Part shown: positions 1-5,394 of the stretch, in pieces
Layout: every line of letters starts with the position of its first letter
How positions within the stretch are numbered: the first letter of the stretch is position 1
Origin: Frankiales bacterium
GTDB taxonomy: Bacteria > Actinomycetota > Actinomycetes > Mycobacteriales > SCTD01
DNA length: 6,233 nt
NCBI GenBank assembly: GCA_025464695.1
Contig: JAODNQ010000285.1
Location: 1 to 6,233, forward strand
Reading direction: 5' to 3'
Program-made: the position numbers and the translations under genes
The notes under the pieces: model-generated
The model's input: the letters and a program-made list of their open reading frames with translations, nothing else
Told to the model about the DNA's origin: nothing
Databases searched by the model: none

Positions 1-1182
1 CTCGACGAAGCCGGTCGAGCCGAAGGCGAGCGTGGCCGCGCGCCGGCACAGGTCCTTGAACTCCGGCGTCGCGTCCTTCTCGACCAGGTACCAGTTGAAG
101 AACTCCATCTCGCCCGGGCCGCGCGGCACGAAGGCGTGCCAGGCGATGACCGCCGCCATGCCCATCGGCGTCGGGACCTCGAGGCAGAAGGTGCCCATGT
201 TCGGGAAGATGCCGCCAACGCTCGGCGGGTAGTCCGCGAGGACCTTCATCTGCTCCTCGGACAGGCGCTCGGGCAGCTTGTCGACCATGTCCGGCGTGAG
301 ACCGGGGGGCAGCATGACCTTGAGCTTCTCGAGCGGCGGGAGGGACTGGGCCGCGAGCACGGCCTCCTTGTTGTCCTTCCACTTGCCCTTGCGCCGGTCG
401 ATGAGCCTCAGGCCGTGACCGTTGGCGCTGACGTCGATGCCGTACATCGAGCTCTCGTCGCCCTCGGACTGCGCCAGCTCGGTGAGCGACCGGTGCAGCG
501 TCACGGCGTGGTAGCCGTCGCCGGCGTGCTGCTCGCCCGCGCACTTCCAGTTCGCCGGGATGACGAAGCGCTGCGGCGGGCCGAGCACCTCGAGGCCGGA
601 CTCGGTCCGGTCGAACATGAGGTCCTGGTAGAACTTGATCTCGCCGAGGTAGTCCGACAGGGACGGCGCCTCGGGGTCCCAGGTGGCGAAGACGAAGCCG
701 GCGTACTGCTCCACGCGCGCCTTGGGCAGGCCGAGCTCGCTCTTCTCGCGGAACTGGCCGTGCATGTTCTCGCGGGCGATGGGCGAGCCCATGAACTTGC
801 CGGACTCGTTGAAGGTCCAGCCGTGGTACGGGCACTTGAACTGGCGCTCGTTGCCGGCGTCCGCGCGGCAGACCATCATCCCGCGGTGCGTGCAGACGTT
901 GAGCAGCACGTTGACCGTGCCGTCCTTCGCGCGCACCACGATGACCGGGTCCTCACCGATCCAGCGGGTGACGTAGTCGTTGGGCTTGCTGATCTCGGTC
1001 TCGTGGGCGAGGACCGTCCACGCCTTCGAGAACAGCCGCTTGAGCTCGAGCTGGTAGATCTCCGGGTCGCTGAGGACGCGCATGGAGACCTCGTGGCGCT
1101 CGAGGTCGAAGAGGTCGGCGACGGGGGTGCCGTCGGACAGGATGGGTCCGGTGATGCGGTCGAGGTCCTGGTCGATCGTCAT
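1..1182 (-). CDS. Rieske non-heme iron aromatic ring-hydroxylating oxygenase, alpha (catalytic) subunit, 3' end off window
   Basis: Terminal oxygenase subunit that would insert O2 into an aromatic or cyclic substrate using electrons from a reductase/ferredoxin not present here. 394 residues are visible, with no stop before the left edge. The Rieske [2Fe-2S] motif is Cys97-x-His99-x17-Cys117-x2-His120 (CTHRG...CPYHGW). The catalytic domain has NWKCAGEQHAGDGYH at 211-225, giving bridging Asp222 and iron ligands His225 and His230. The last visible residues, FGSTGFVE, align with the family segment just before QDDGENW, so the third iron ligand (Asp) should lie a few codons beyond the edge. The EQ at 217-218 resembles biphenyl/benzene-type enzymes more than naphthalene dioxygenase (EN). 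The ATG start is supported by AAGGAG at 1189-1194 with a 6-nt spacer. It lies 94 nt downstream of the amidohydrolase gene on the same strand. The family is certain; the substrate is unknown. Confidence 0.95.
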   Translation of the reverse strand, partial: MTIDQDLDRITGPILSDGTPVADLFDLERHEVSMRVLSDPEIYQLELKRLFSKAWTVLAHETEISKPNDYVTRWIGEDPVIVVRAKDGTVNVLLNVCTHRGMMVCRADAGNERQFKCPYHGWTFNESGKFMGSPIARENMHGQFREKSELGLPKARVEQYAGFVFATWDPEAPSLSDYLGEIKFYQDLMFDRTESGLEVLGPPQRFVIPANWKCAGEQHAGDGYHAVTLHRSLTELAQSEGDESSMYGIDVSANGHGLRLIDRRKGKWKDNKEAVLAAQSLPPLEKLKVMLPPGLTPDMVDKLPERLSEEQMKVLADYPPSVGGIFPNMGTFCLEVPTPMGMAAVIAWHAFVPRGPGEMEFFNWYLVEKDATPEFKDLCRRAATLAFGSTGFVE

Positions 1183-1229
1183 GCAGGTCTCCTTCTCGTC
1201 GCGACTGGCCCGCCGCGTGCGTCGGGCCG

Positions 1230-1258
1230 ACAGTAACTGGTGGGACGCTTTCTGCCTA
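1230..1258 (-). promoter_or_regulatory. Candidate promoter for the Rieske oxygenase gene
   Basis: On the minus strand TAGGCA (1253-1258, 4 of 6 matches to TTGACA) is followed after exactly 17 nt by TACTGT (1230-1235, which fits the actinobacterial TAnnnT -10 pattern). A start just downstream would give a leader of roughly 40 nt carrying the AAGGAG ribosome site. A perfect inverted repeat, GTCGG-G-CCGAC (1221-1231), overlaps the edge of the -10 and the expected start point, so it could be an operator. The Rieske gene could therefore be transcribed separately from the amidohydrolase, or both from the upstream promoter and this one. This is a pattern match only. Confidence 0.4.
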
Positions 1259-1276
1259 GGGTGTTCATGTCCTGGG

Positions 1277-2227
1277 TCACACCCGGAGGGCCGGGAAGAG
1301 CCCTGATGCGGTCCCGCCGAGCACCGCTGCCGCGTCCGTCGGGGAGAAGGCCGCGCGGACGTCGTCCACCCCGCGGAAGAGCGCGCCCCGGAACGGGTAG
1401 TCGGTGCCGAGCACCAGCCGCTCCACGCCCACGGTCTCGGCCGCGCAGCGCAGGGCGGGCGGGTGGTAGCTGCAGGTGTCGAGGTGCACGCGGGTCCTGA
1501 GGTAGTGCCCGAGGTCGTGCTCGGCCTCGCCCCGCCCGAAGTCCTCGACCCGCTGCAGCACGTACGGCAGGAACCCGCCGAGGTGCGGGACGACGAGCAC
1601 CAGGTCCGGCACGCGGTCCAGCACGCCCGACAGCGCGAGCCGCGCCAGCGCCACCGTGCTGCTCATGACCGGCGCCAGGCTGGCCTCGAGCATCCACTCG
1701 TCGTAGACGGGCGGCAACGGCTCGACCGCGGGGTGCAGCACCACGGGCAGGCCGCGGGCAGCCACGGCAGCCAGCACCTCCTCCGCCGCGTCCGGCGCGA
1801 CGTCGCGGGTCCGCCCGGTGGTGAGCACCTGCACGCCGGACACGAGCGACGAGCCGCCGCAGCGGTCCAGCTCGGCCAGCGCGAGGTCGCGGTCCGGGAG
1901 CGGCAGGGACAGCAGCACCGACAGGCGGCCGTCGCTGCCGTCCGCGGCCTCGAGCAGCTCGTCGTTCGCGGCGCGCGCCACGTCGGCCCCGCCGAACGTC
2001 GCTGCCGGCGGCGGCAGGGACACCAGCGAGTGGTCGACGCCCGCCTCCGCCATGTCGTCCAGCCGGCGGTCGGCACGGTTCGCGCTGAGGTCGGGCTGGG
2101 AGGCCGACAGCAGCCGGAGCCGGTTCTCGACGGCGAACGACGCCGACCGCTCCCCCGCCTCCAGCAGCGCCCGGCGGTAGGACGGCGGGACGTAGTGGGT
2201 GTGGGTGTCGACCACCCGGGGGGTCAC
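1277..2227 (-). CDS. Amidohydrolase_2 family metal-dependent hydrolase/decarboxylase (ACMSD-like), TIM barrel
   Basis: 316-residue TIM-barrel enzyme of the amidohydrolase_2 group, which includes aminocarboxymuconate-semialdehyde decarboxylase (ACMSD), gamma-resorcylate decarboxylase and related C-C lyases. Visible metal ligands are the N-terminal DTHTHYVPP motif (His9, His11), His165 in VVLHPAVEP, His215 in VVPHLGGFLPY, and Asp276 in LVLGTDYPF. The set is complete and the length is normal for ACMSD-like enzymes. The chosen start is GTG at 2227, whose codon overlaps the stop of the upstream 78-aa gene (GTGA). There is no Shine-Dalgarno sequence, so translation is probably coupled. A GTG two codons earlier (2233) is possible. 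The frame stays open up to 2494, but that stretch reads as Arg/Gly/Pro-rich shadow of the 78-aa gene and is not counted. A decarboxylase or hydrolase acting on a ring-cleavage product or aromatic acid is inferred from the Rieske neighbour; the substrate is unknown. Confidence 0.9.
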   Translation of the reverse strand: MTPRVVDTHTHYVPPSYRRALLEAGERSASFAVENRLRLLSASQPDLSANRADRRLDDMAEAGVDHSLVSLPPPAATFGGADVARAANDELLEAADGSDGRLSVLLSLPLPDRDLALAELDRCGGSSLVSGVQVLTTGRTRDVAPDAAEEVLAAVAARGLPVVLHPAVEPLPPVYDEWMLEASLAPVMSSTVALARLALSGVLDRVPDLVLVVPHLGGFLPYVLQRVEDFGRGEAEHDLGHYLRTRVHLDTCSYHPPALRCAAETVGVERLVLGTDYPFRGALFRGVDDVRAAFSPTDAAAVLGGTASGLFPALRV

Positions 2228-2460
2228 GGGCACAGGTCGTGCGAGGCAGGACGCGGCAGCGGGCCGGCGCCCGGCGGCTCCAGGGCCCGCACCGCGCCCT
2301 GGAGGCTGACCAGCACGCTCTCGCGGTCCGGGCCGACCGCTGCCGGCACGTCCGTGAAGGGCGGTCCGGGCTCGACCAGGCGCCCCACCCAGGAGCCGCG
2401 GCGCTCCTGGAGCTCGACGCGCAGGAGCCCGGACGACGTCGAGACGGTGCCGCTGTCCAT
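2224..2460 (-). CDS. Small protein of unknown function (78 aa), translationally coupled to the amidohydrolase
   Basis: I do not recognise this protein. It begins at an ATG preceded by GAGGAG (2465-2470) with a short 4-nt spacer, and its TGA stop overlaps the GTG start of the amidohydrolase as GTGA. Nearly every codon ends in G or C, as expected for a real gene here, while the alternative frames over the same DNA give Arg/Gly/Pro-rich shadow sequence. The protein has a beta-like stretch (LLRVELQERRGSWVGRLVE, about 12-30), a Pro-rich turn (PGPPFTDVP, 31-39), a probable helix (about 45-60) and a Pro-rich tail. It has no signal peptide, membrane segment or metal-binding Cys/His cluster; the only Cys is the penultimate residue. 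The first gene of the minus-strand operon, it may be an accessory or regulatory partner of the amidohydrolase. The strand-turn-helix outline vaguely recalls HicB-like folds, but I do not claim homology. Confidence 0.7.
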   Translation of the reverse strand: MDSGTVSTSSGLLRVELQERRGSWVGRLVEPGPPFTDVPAAVGPDRESVLVSLQGAVRALEPPGAGPLPRPASHDLCP

Positions 2461-2487
2461 GCTGCTCCTCGCTCGGATGAGACAGCC

Positions 2488-2517
2488 TAGACACTGTCTG
2501 TCCCGTTGCACTAGCGT
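2488..2517 (+). promoter_or_regulatory. Candidate promoter of the ohr-scoAB-HIT operon
   Basis: TAGACA (2488-2493, 5 of 6 matches to TTGACA) is separated by 18 nt from TAGCGT (2512-2517), which fits the TAnnnT -10 pattern. Transcription would start near 2524, giving a leader of about 35 nt before the ohr GTG with AGGAG at 2550-2554. The -35 box overlaps an inverted repeat (2489-2499), so repression by a bound regulator is plausible. On the opposite strand TAGGCT (2484-2489) could be a -10 for the 78-aa gene, but I find no convincing -35 for it. This is a pattern match only. Confidence 0.4.
2489..2499. promoter_or_regulatory. Inverted repeat, possible TetR-type operator in the divergent promoter region
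   Basis: AGACA-C-TGTCT is a perfect inverted repeat with a 1-nt centre. A second, partly overlapping symmetry pairs AGACAG (2480-2485) with CTGTCT (2494-2499) across 8 nt. The element sits between two divergent transcription units, on the candidate plus-strand -35 and next to the candidate minus-strand -10. Short palindromes of this kind are typical TetR-family sites. No regulator gene is visible in the window, so the binding protein is unknown. Confidence 0.45.
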
Positions 2518-2559
2518 CGGAGCGCGCCGACCCCGGCGCACCACGGACCAGGAGACACG

Positions 2560-3000
2560 GTGCCCGAGCTCGTCGACGTCCTGTACACCGCCCGCGCCAC
2601 CGCGTCGGGCGACGGCCGCAGCGGCACCGTCCGCAGCGACGACGGGCTGCTGGAGCACGACCTCGCGCTCCCTGCCGGGATGGGCGGCCCCGGCGGGGCG
2701 ACCAACCCCGAGCAGCTGTTCGCCGCCGGGTACGCGGCCTGCTTCCACTCCGCCCTCAAGGTCGTGGCGCGCACGGCGAAGGCCGACACGACCGGCTCCA
2801 CCGTGACGGCGGCGGTCGGCATCGGCAAGCAGGGCGTGGGGTTCGGCCTCACGGTCGAGCTGTCCGTCGCGCTGCCCGCGCTGACACCCGAGCAGGCCTC
2901 CGCGCTGGTCGAGCAGGCCCACCAGGTCTGCCCCTACTCGAACGCCACCCGCGGCAACGTCGAGGTCACCCTGTCCGTGGCCGGCACCCCGGCCGGCTGA
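2560..3000 (+). CDS. ohr: Organic hydroperoxide resistance protein, Ohr/OsmC family
   Basis: Cytoplasmic thiol peroxidase that reduces organic and fatty-acid hydroperoxides to alcohols, usually recharged by lipoyl proteins. At 146 residues it has the usual Ohr length. The two reactive cysteines are in the expected motifs: Cys61 in NPEQLFAAGYAACF (49-62) and Cys124 in HQVCPYSNATRGN (121-133). Arg18 or Arg20 and Glu51 are candidates for the conserved active-site Arg/Glu pair. The CPYSNATRGN segment marks the Ohr branch rather than OsmC. GTG start with AGGAG (2550-2554) and a 5-nt spacer. It is the first gene of the plus-strand operon and its stop is 2 nt from the scoA start. The usual MarR-type regulator OhrR is not next to it, so control may rest with whatever binds the palindrome at 2489-2499. 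Confidence 0.93.
   Translation: MPELVDVLYTARATASGDGRSGTVRSDDGLLEHDLALPAGMGGPGGATNPEQLFAAGYAACFHSALKVVARTAKADTTGSTVTAAVGIGKQGVGFGLTVELSVALPALTPEQASALVEQAHQVCPYSNATRGNVEVTLSVAGTPAG
2979..2994 (+). other. Hairpin at the end of ohr, just before the scoA start
   Basis: GGCCGG-CACC-CCGGCC forms a perfect 6-bp GC stem with a 4-nt loop, ending 8 nt before the scoA GTG. It occupies the place where a scoA ribosome-binding site would be expected. It could pause RNA polymerase or ribosomes or tune ohr/scoA coupling, but in DNA this GC-rich a stem of this size may also be chance. Confidence 0.35.
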
Positions 3001-3002
3001 CC

Positions 3003-3755
3003 GTGGACAAGACGGTGGGCAGCGCCGCCGAGGCCGTGGCCGACATCCCGGCGGGTGCGTCGCTGGCCGTCGGCGGGTTCGGCCTGTGCGGCATCCCGGA
3101 GGCGCTGATCGAGGCGCTGCTCGAGGCCGGCGTGGACGACCTGCGGACGGTCAGCAACAACTGCGGCGTCGACCAGTACGGCCTGGGCATGCTGCTCGGG
3201 GCCAAGCGGATCAGCCGCACGACCGGCAGCTACGTCGGCGAGAACAAGGAGTTCGAGCGGCAGTTCCTCGCCGGCGAGCTCGAGGTCGAGCTCGTGCCCC
3301 AGGGCACCCTCGCGGAGCGGCTGCGCGCCGGTGGCGCCGGCATCCCGGCCTTCTTCACGCCGGCCGGTGTCGGCACGCAGGTCGCCGACGGCGGCCTGCC
3401 CCTGCGCTACGACGGCAAGGGCGGGATCGCGCAGGCGTCCGAGCCCAAGGAGGTCCGCGAGTTCGACGGCGTCCGCTACGTCCTCGAGCGCGCGATCCGC
3501 ACCGACTTCGCCCTGGTCCACGCCCGCTACGGCGACCGCCACGGCAACCTCGTCTACGAGAAGACCGCCGCGAACTTCAACCCCCTGTGTGCCGGTGCCG
3601 GTCGCGTGACGATCGCGCAGGTCGAGGAGCTGGTGGAGCCGGGCGACCTGGACCCCGCCCTGGTCCACACCCCCGGCATCTTCGTCCAGCGCGTGGTGCA
3701 GGTCGTGCCCGAGAAGCGCATCGAGAAGAGGACGGTGGCCCGTGCTGACGCGTGA
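3003..3755 (+). CDS. scoA: Succinyl-CoA:3-ketoacid CoA-transferase subunit A (SCOT alpha)
   Basis: Alpha half of the class I CoA-transferase that moves CoA from succinyl-CoA to acetoacetate or a related 3-oxo acid; it works as a complex with the next gene product. 250 residues. The CoA-transferase signature is [14 protein letters not shown] (about 19-32), followed by [12 protein letters not shown] (51-62), [20 protein letters not shown] (73-92) and [20 protein letters not shown] (101-120). These blocks match SCOT closely, including the N-terminal half of mammalian OXCT1, and fit less well with the AtoD or PcaI branches. The GTG start lies 2 nt after the ohr stop and has no clear Shine-Dalgarno sequence, so reinitiation after ohr is likely. 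Its 3' end overlaps scoB by 14 nt. A 3-oxoadipate transferase role cannot be ruled out from sequence alone. Confidence 0.93.
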   Translation: MDKTVGSAAEAVADIPAGASLAVGGFGLCGIPEALIEALLEAGVDDLRTVSNNCGVDQYGLGMLLGAKRISRTTGSYVGENKEFERQFLAGELEVELVPQGTLAERLRAGGAGIPAFFTPAGVGTQVADGGLPLRYDGKGGIAQASEPKEVREFDGVRYVLERAIRTDFALVHARYGDRHGNLVYEKTAANFNPLCAGAGRVTIAQVEELVEPGDLDPALVHTPGIFVQRVVQVVPEKRIEKRTVARADA

Positions 3756-4374
3756 CCAGCTGGCGGCGCGCGTCGCCCAGGAGCTCTCCGACGGGCAGTA
3801 CGTCAACCTCGGGATCGGCCTGCCGACCCTCGTCCCGAACTTCGTGCCCGACGGCGTCCACGTCGTCCTGCACAGCGAGAACGGGGTGCTCGGCGTCGGC
3901 CCGTACCCGGCCGAGGACGCCGTGGACCCGGACCTCATCAACGCCGGCAAGGAGACCGTCACGGTCCTGGCGGGCGCGAGCTACTTCGACAGCGCGACCA
4001 GCTTCGGCATGATCCGCTCCGGCGCGGTCGACGTCGCGGTGCTCGGTGCCATGCAGGTGTCGGCCACCGGCGACCTCGCCAACTGGATGATCCCCGGGAA
4101 GATGGTCAAGGGCATGGGCGGCGCGATGGACCTCGTCCACGGCGCCGGACGCGTGCTCGTGATGATGGAGCACGTCGCCAAGGGCGGGGCCCACAAGATC
4201 GTCGAGCAGTGCAGCCTGCCCCTGACCGGGGAGCGCTGCGTGCAGCGGATCATCACCGACCTCGCCGTGATCGACGTCGGGCCGGACGGCCTCGTCCTCG
4301 TGGAGACCGCACCCGGCGTGAGCGTCGACGACGTCCGCAGCGCGACGGGCCCGGAGTTGCGGGTGGCGCTCTGA
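3742..4374 (+). CDS. scoB: Succinyl-CoA:3-ketoacid CoA-transferase subunit B (SCOT beta)
   Basis: Beta half of the CoA-transferase, carrying the catalytic glutamate that forms the enzyme-CoA thioester. 210 residues. Glu46 lies in [13 protein letters not shown] (44-56), the expected SENG active-site motif. Other SCOT landmarks are [14 protein letters not shown] (21-34), [13 protein letters not shown] (64-76), [20 protein letters not shown] (100-119), the adjoining [12 protein letters not shown], and [18 protein letters not shown] (about 146-163). The match to the C-terminal half of mammalian OXCT1 is strong. The GTG start is inside the end of scoA (14-nt overlap) and is preceded by AAGAGGA (3726-3732) at a suitable distance. 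Its TGA stop overlaps the apparent start of the HIT gene by 4 nt (CTGA). Together with scoA this makes a complete, apparently intact enzyme. Confidence 0.94.
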   Translation: MLTRDQLAARVAQELSDGQYVNLGIGLPTLVPNFVPDGVHVVLHSENGVLGVGPYPAEDAVDPDLINAGKETVTVLAGASYFDSATSFGMIRSGAVDVAVLGAMQVSATGDLANWMIPGKMVKGMGGAMDLVHGAGRVLVMMEHVAKGGAHKIVEQCSLPLTGERCVQRIITDLAVIDVGPDGLVLVETAPGVSVDDVRSATGPELRVAL

Positions 4375-4808
4375 CGGCCGACGCGGACGACGACTGCCGC
4401 CTGTGCGCGACCGCGGCGTCGGTCGACGAGGCGGACGTCGTGCACCGCGGCACGTCGTTCTCCGCCGCCGTCGGCATGGGCGTGCCGGGCTGGGTGCTGC
4501 TGTGGTCGCACCGGCACGGCGCCCAGGGGCTGTGGGAGCTCGACGACGCCGAGGCCGCCGAGCTGGGCCTGCTGCTGCGCGACCTGTCCGCCGCGGTCCG
4601 CGAGGTGTGCGACGCCGAGCGGGTCTACGTGATGGCGATGGGCGAGCACGCCCTGCACGCCCATGCGATGGTCATGCCGCGCACCGCCGACCTCGCCGCC
4701 GAGCACCGCGGGCCGCAGCTGCTCGCCGCGGCCTCGGTGCTCCGCGACCCGGAGCGGGCACGACAGGTGGCAGGACGACTGCGCGCGGCCCTCCCCCGGC
4801 GCGACTGA
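4371..4808 (+). CDS. HIT-family (histidine triad) nucleotide-binding protein with altered triad; apparent CTG start
   Basis: HIT proteins are small nucleotide hydrolases or transferases. This one is 145 residues if it begins at CTG 4371. Visible are a zinc-type Cys9-x2-Cys12 (CRLC), a [13 protein letters not shown] segment (38-50) matching the family's substrate-loop/'PKRH' region, and the active-site stretch HAHAMVMPR at 96-104. Aligned to HxHxHxxPR, the first His and the middle catalytic His (His98) are kept but the third is Met100. No ATG, GTG or TTG lies in frame between 4212 and the CRLC codons. The choices are CTG at 4371 overlapping the scoB stop (CTGA), ATG 4209, which adds about 54 Arg-rich shadow residues, or GTG 4440, which removes the CxxC. 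I favour CTG. It is the last gene of the operon. The family is fairly sure; the substrate is unknown and the start uncertain. Confidence 0.8.
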   Translation: MTADADDDCRLCATAASVDEADVVHRGTSFSAAVGMGVPGWVLLWSHRHGAQGLWELDDAEAAELGLLLRDLSAAVREVCDAERVYVMAMGEHALHAHAMVMPRTADLAAEHRGPQLLAAASVLRDPERARQVAGRLRAALPRRD

Positions 4809-4825
4809 CCTGCCCCTCACAGCTC

Positions 4826-4846
4826 CGTCCCGCCGCCGGCGGGACG
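4826..4846 (+). terminator. Strong GC hairpin after the ohr-scoAB-HIT operon
   Basis: CGTCCCGCC-GCC-GGCGGGACG is a perfect 9-bp stem with a 3-nt loop, 17 nt after the HIT stop. There is no U-tract, which is common for hairpin terminators in high-GC actinobacteria. It also lies in the leader of the 52-aa gene, 16 nt before its Shine-Dalgarno sequence, so attenuation or mRNA processing is an alternative role. Confidence 0.6.
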
Positions 4847-4873
4847 AACCGCACCACTCTCCAGGAGGACCCC

Positions 4874-5032
4874 GTGTCCGGTCTCGACACCAGCCAGGCC
4901 ATCACCGACGCCGCCAGCCTGCACTCGGAGGAGTACCACGTGCACAGCCTCCCGGAGGCCGAGCAGGCAGCGGTGCACGACGAGGCGGCGGCCTCGGGCC
5001 AGCCGGACGCGGAGGCGGAGCCCGCCTCCTGA
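4874..5032 (+). CDS. Small acidic protein of unknown function (52 aa)
   Basis: I do not recognise this protein. The gene is supported by a near-perfect Shine-Dalgarno AGGAGG (4863-4868) with a 5-nt spacer to the GTG start, and by codons ending almost entirely in G or C. The product is very acidic and rich in Ala, Glu, Asp and Ser. It starts MSGLDTSQAITDAASLHSEE, has three His in the middle (residues 17, 22 and 24) and ends in a low-complexity tail (GQPDAEAEPAS), so it is probably largely disordered in solution. It has no membrane segment, signal peptide or Cys. It sits between two perfect hairpins (4826-4846 and 5011-5029) and converges on the 101-aa gene with a 4-nt gap. It might be read through from the operon upstream or have its own promoter, although I see none in the 65-nt gap. 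Confidence 0.65.
   Translation: MSGLDTSQAITDAASLHSEEYHVHSLPEAEQAAVHDEAAASGQPDAEAEPAS
5011..5029. terminator. Hairpin at the junction of two convergent genes, possible bidirectional terminator
   Basis: GGAGGCGG-AGC-CCGCCTCC is a perfect 8-bp stem with a 3-nt loop. On the plus strand it covers the last codons of the 52-aa gene, ending just before the final bases of its stop. On the minus strand it begins 8 nt after the stop of the 101-aa gene, the usual place for a terminator. No U-tract is present on either side. Being symmetric, it could end transcription both ways. Confidence 0.5.
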
Positions 5033-5036
5033 GCGG

Positions 5037-5342
5037 TCACATCCCGCGGACGACCTGGCGCTCCCCCACGGGCTCCAGGCCGTAGAACGCCTCCTCGTTG
5101 ACGGCGGTGATGGCGACGGTGCTGTGCCGGTCGCGCGCCTCCAGCAGCAGGGCCAGGCGCGCCTGCGAGGCCGAGGCCCGCTCGGTGTCGCCGGCCTGCT
5201 CGAGGGCGGCGACCCGCTCCTGCTCCTCGCGGATGGCGATCGCGAGCCGGTCCGACACCTGCGTGAAGGTCAGGAGGTCGTGGTCCTCCTCCTCGACGAC
5301 CTCCTCGACGTGGTCGGCCTGGGGGGTGGTGTCGTCGACCAT
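5037..5342 (-). CDS. Hypothetical protein with acidic N-terminus and predicted helical/coiled-coil core (101 aa)
   Basis: I do not recognise this protein. The ATG at 5342 is preceded by a perfect AGGAGG (5349-5354) with a 6-nt spacer. The frame is open further upstream, but the extra residues look like antisense of the neighbouring amidohydrolase gene and carry no ribosome site. Residues 1-22 are strongly acidic (HVEEVVEEEDHD). Residues about 27-72 form a long amphipathic helical stretch with many Arg, Glu, Ala and Leu (AIREEQERVAALEQAG, then ASQARLALLLEARDRHS), which could be a coiled coil or helical hairpin. The C-terminal part (VAITAVNEEAFYGLEPVGE) is more globular. There is no signal peptide, membrane segment or Cys. 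It is divergent from the second amidohydrolase gene, sharing an 85-bp spacer, so co-regulation is possible. A cytoplasmic structural or adaptor role would be a guess. Confidence 0.75.
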   Translation of the reverse strand: MVDDTTPQADHVEEVVEEEDHDLLTFTQVSDRLAIAIREEQERVAALEQAGDTERASASQARLALLLEARDRHSTVAITAVNEEAFYGLEPVGERQVVRGM

Positions 5343-5382
5343 CTGGAACCTCCTGCGGAGATGACTGGCGGGTGTGCTGAAC

Positions 5383-5394
5383 AACATATACGTT
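5383..5394. promoter_or_regulatory. AT-rich near-palindrome in the divergent spacer, possible operator or promoter core
   Basis: AACATATACGTT is symmetric at 5 of 6 base pairs (AAC-x-TATA-x-GTT) and is the only clearly AT-rich spot in the spacer between the 101-aa gene and the second amidohydrolase. It contains TAnnnT -10-like hexamers on both strands (TACGTT on plus, TATGTT on minus). I find no well-spaced -35 for either. TTGAGA on the minus strand (5400-5405) is too close to TATGTT. A regulator site overlapping divergent promoters is the likeliest reading. Confidence 0.35.

Noticed and set aside
136..1236. Long plus-strand open frame of 366 codons
   Set aside because: It is antisense to the Rieske oxygenase gene. 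The translation is repetitive His/Arg/Leu/Val-rich with no domain, typical of a GC-rich shadow frame.
1265..1280. Short stem GGGT-GTG-ACCC at the end of the amidohydrolase gene as a terminator
   Set aside because: The stem has only 4 bp, no U-tract follows it, and the same-strand Rieske gene lies just beyond. It is too weak to call.
2228..2494. N-terminal extension of the ACMSD-like amidohydrolase up to an ATG at 2494
   Set aside because: The extra residues are Arg/Gly/Pro-rich shadow of the 78-aa gene. The family's HxH motif is normally close to the N-terminus, which fits the GTG at 2227.
1463..2806. 447-codon plus-strand open frame
   Set aside because: It runs antisense to the amidohydrolase and 78-aa genes and then out of frame through ohr. 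The composition is Arg/Gln/His-rich with no recognisable motif.
2934..3962. 342-codon minus-strand open frame
   Set aside because: Antisense to scoA and the start of scoB, both unmistakable SCOT subunits. The product is low-complexity.
4209..4370. Upstream ATG start for the HIT protein
   Set aside because: It adds about 54 Arg-rich residues that are an out-of-frame reading of conserved scoB codons and are unlike any HIT N-terminus.
3981..4820. 279-codon minus-strand open frame
   Set aside because: Antisense to scoB and the HIT gene, with shadow-type composition.
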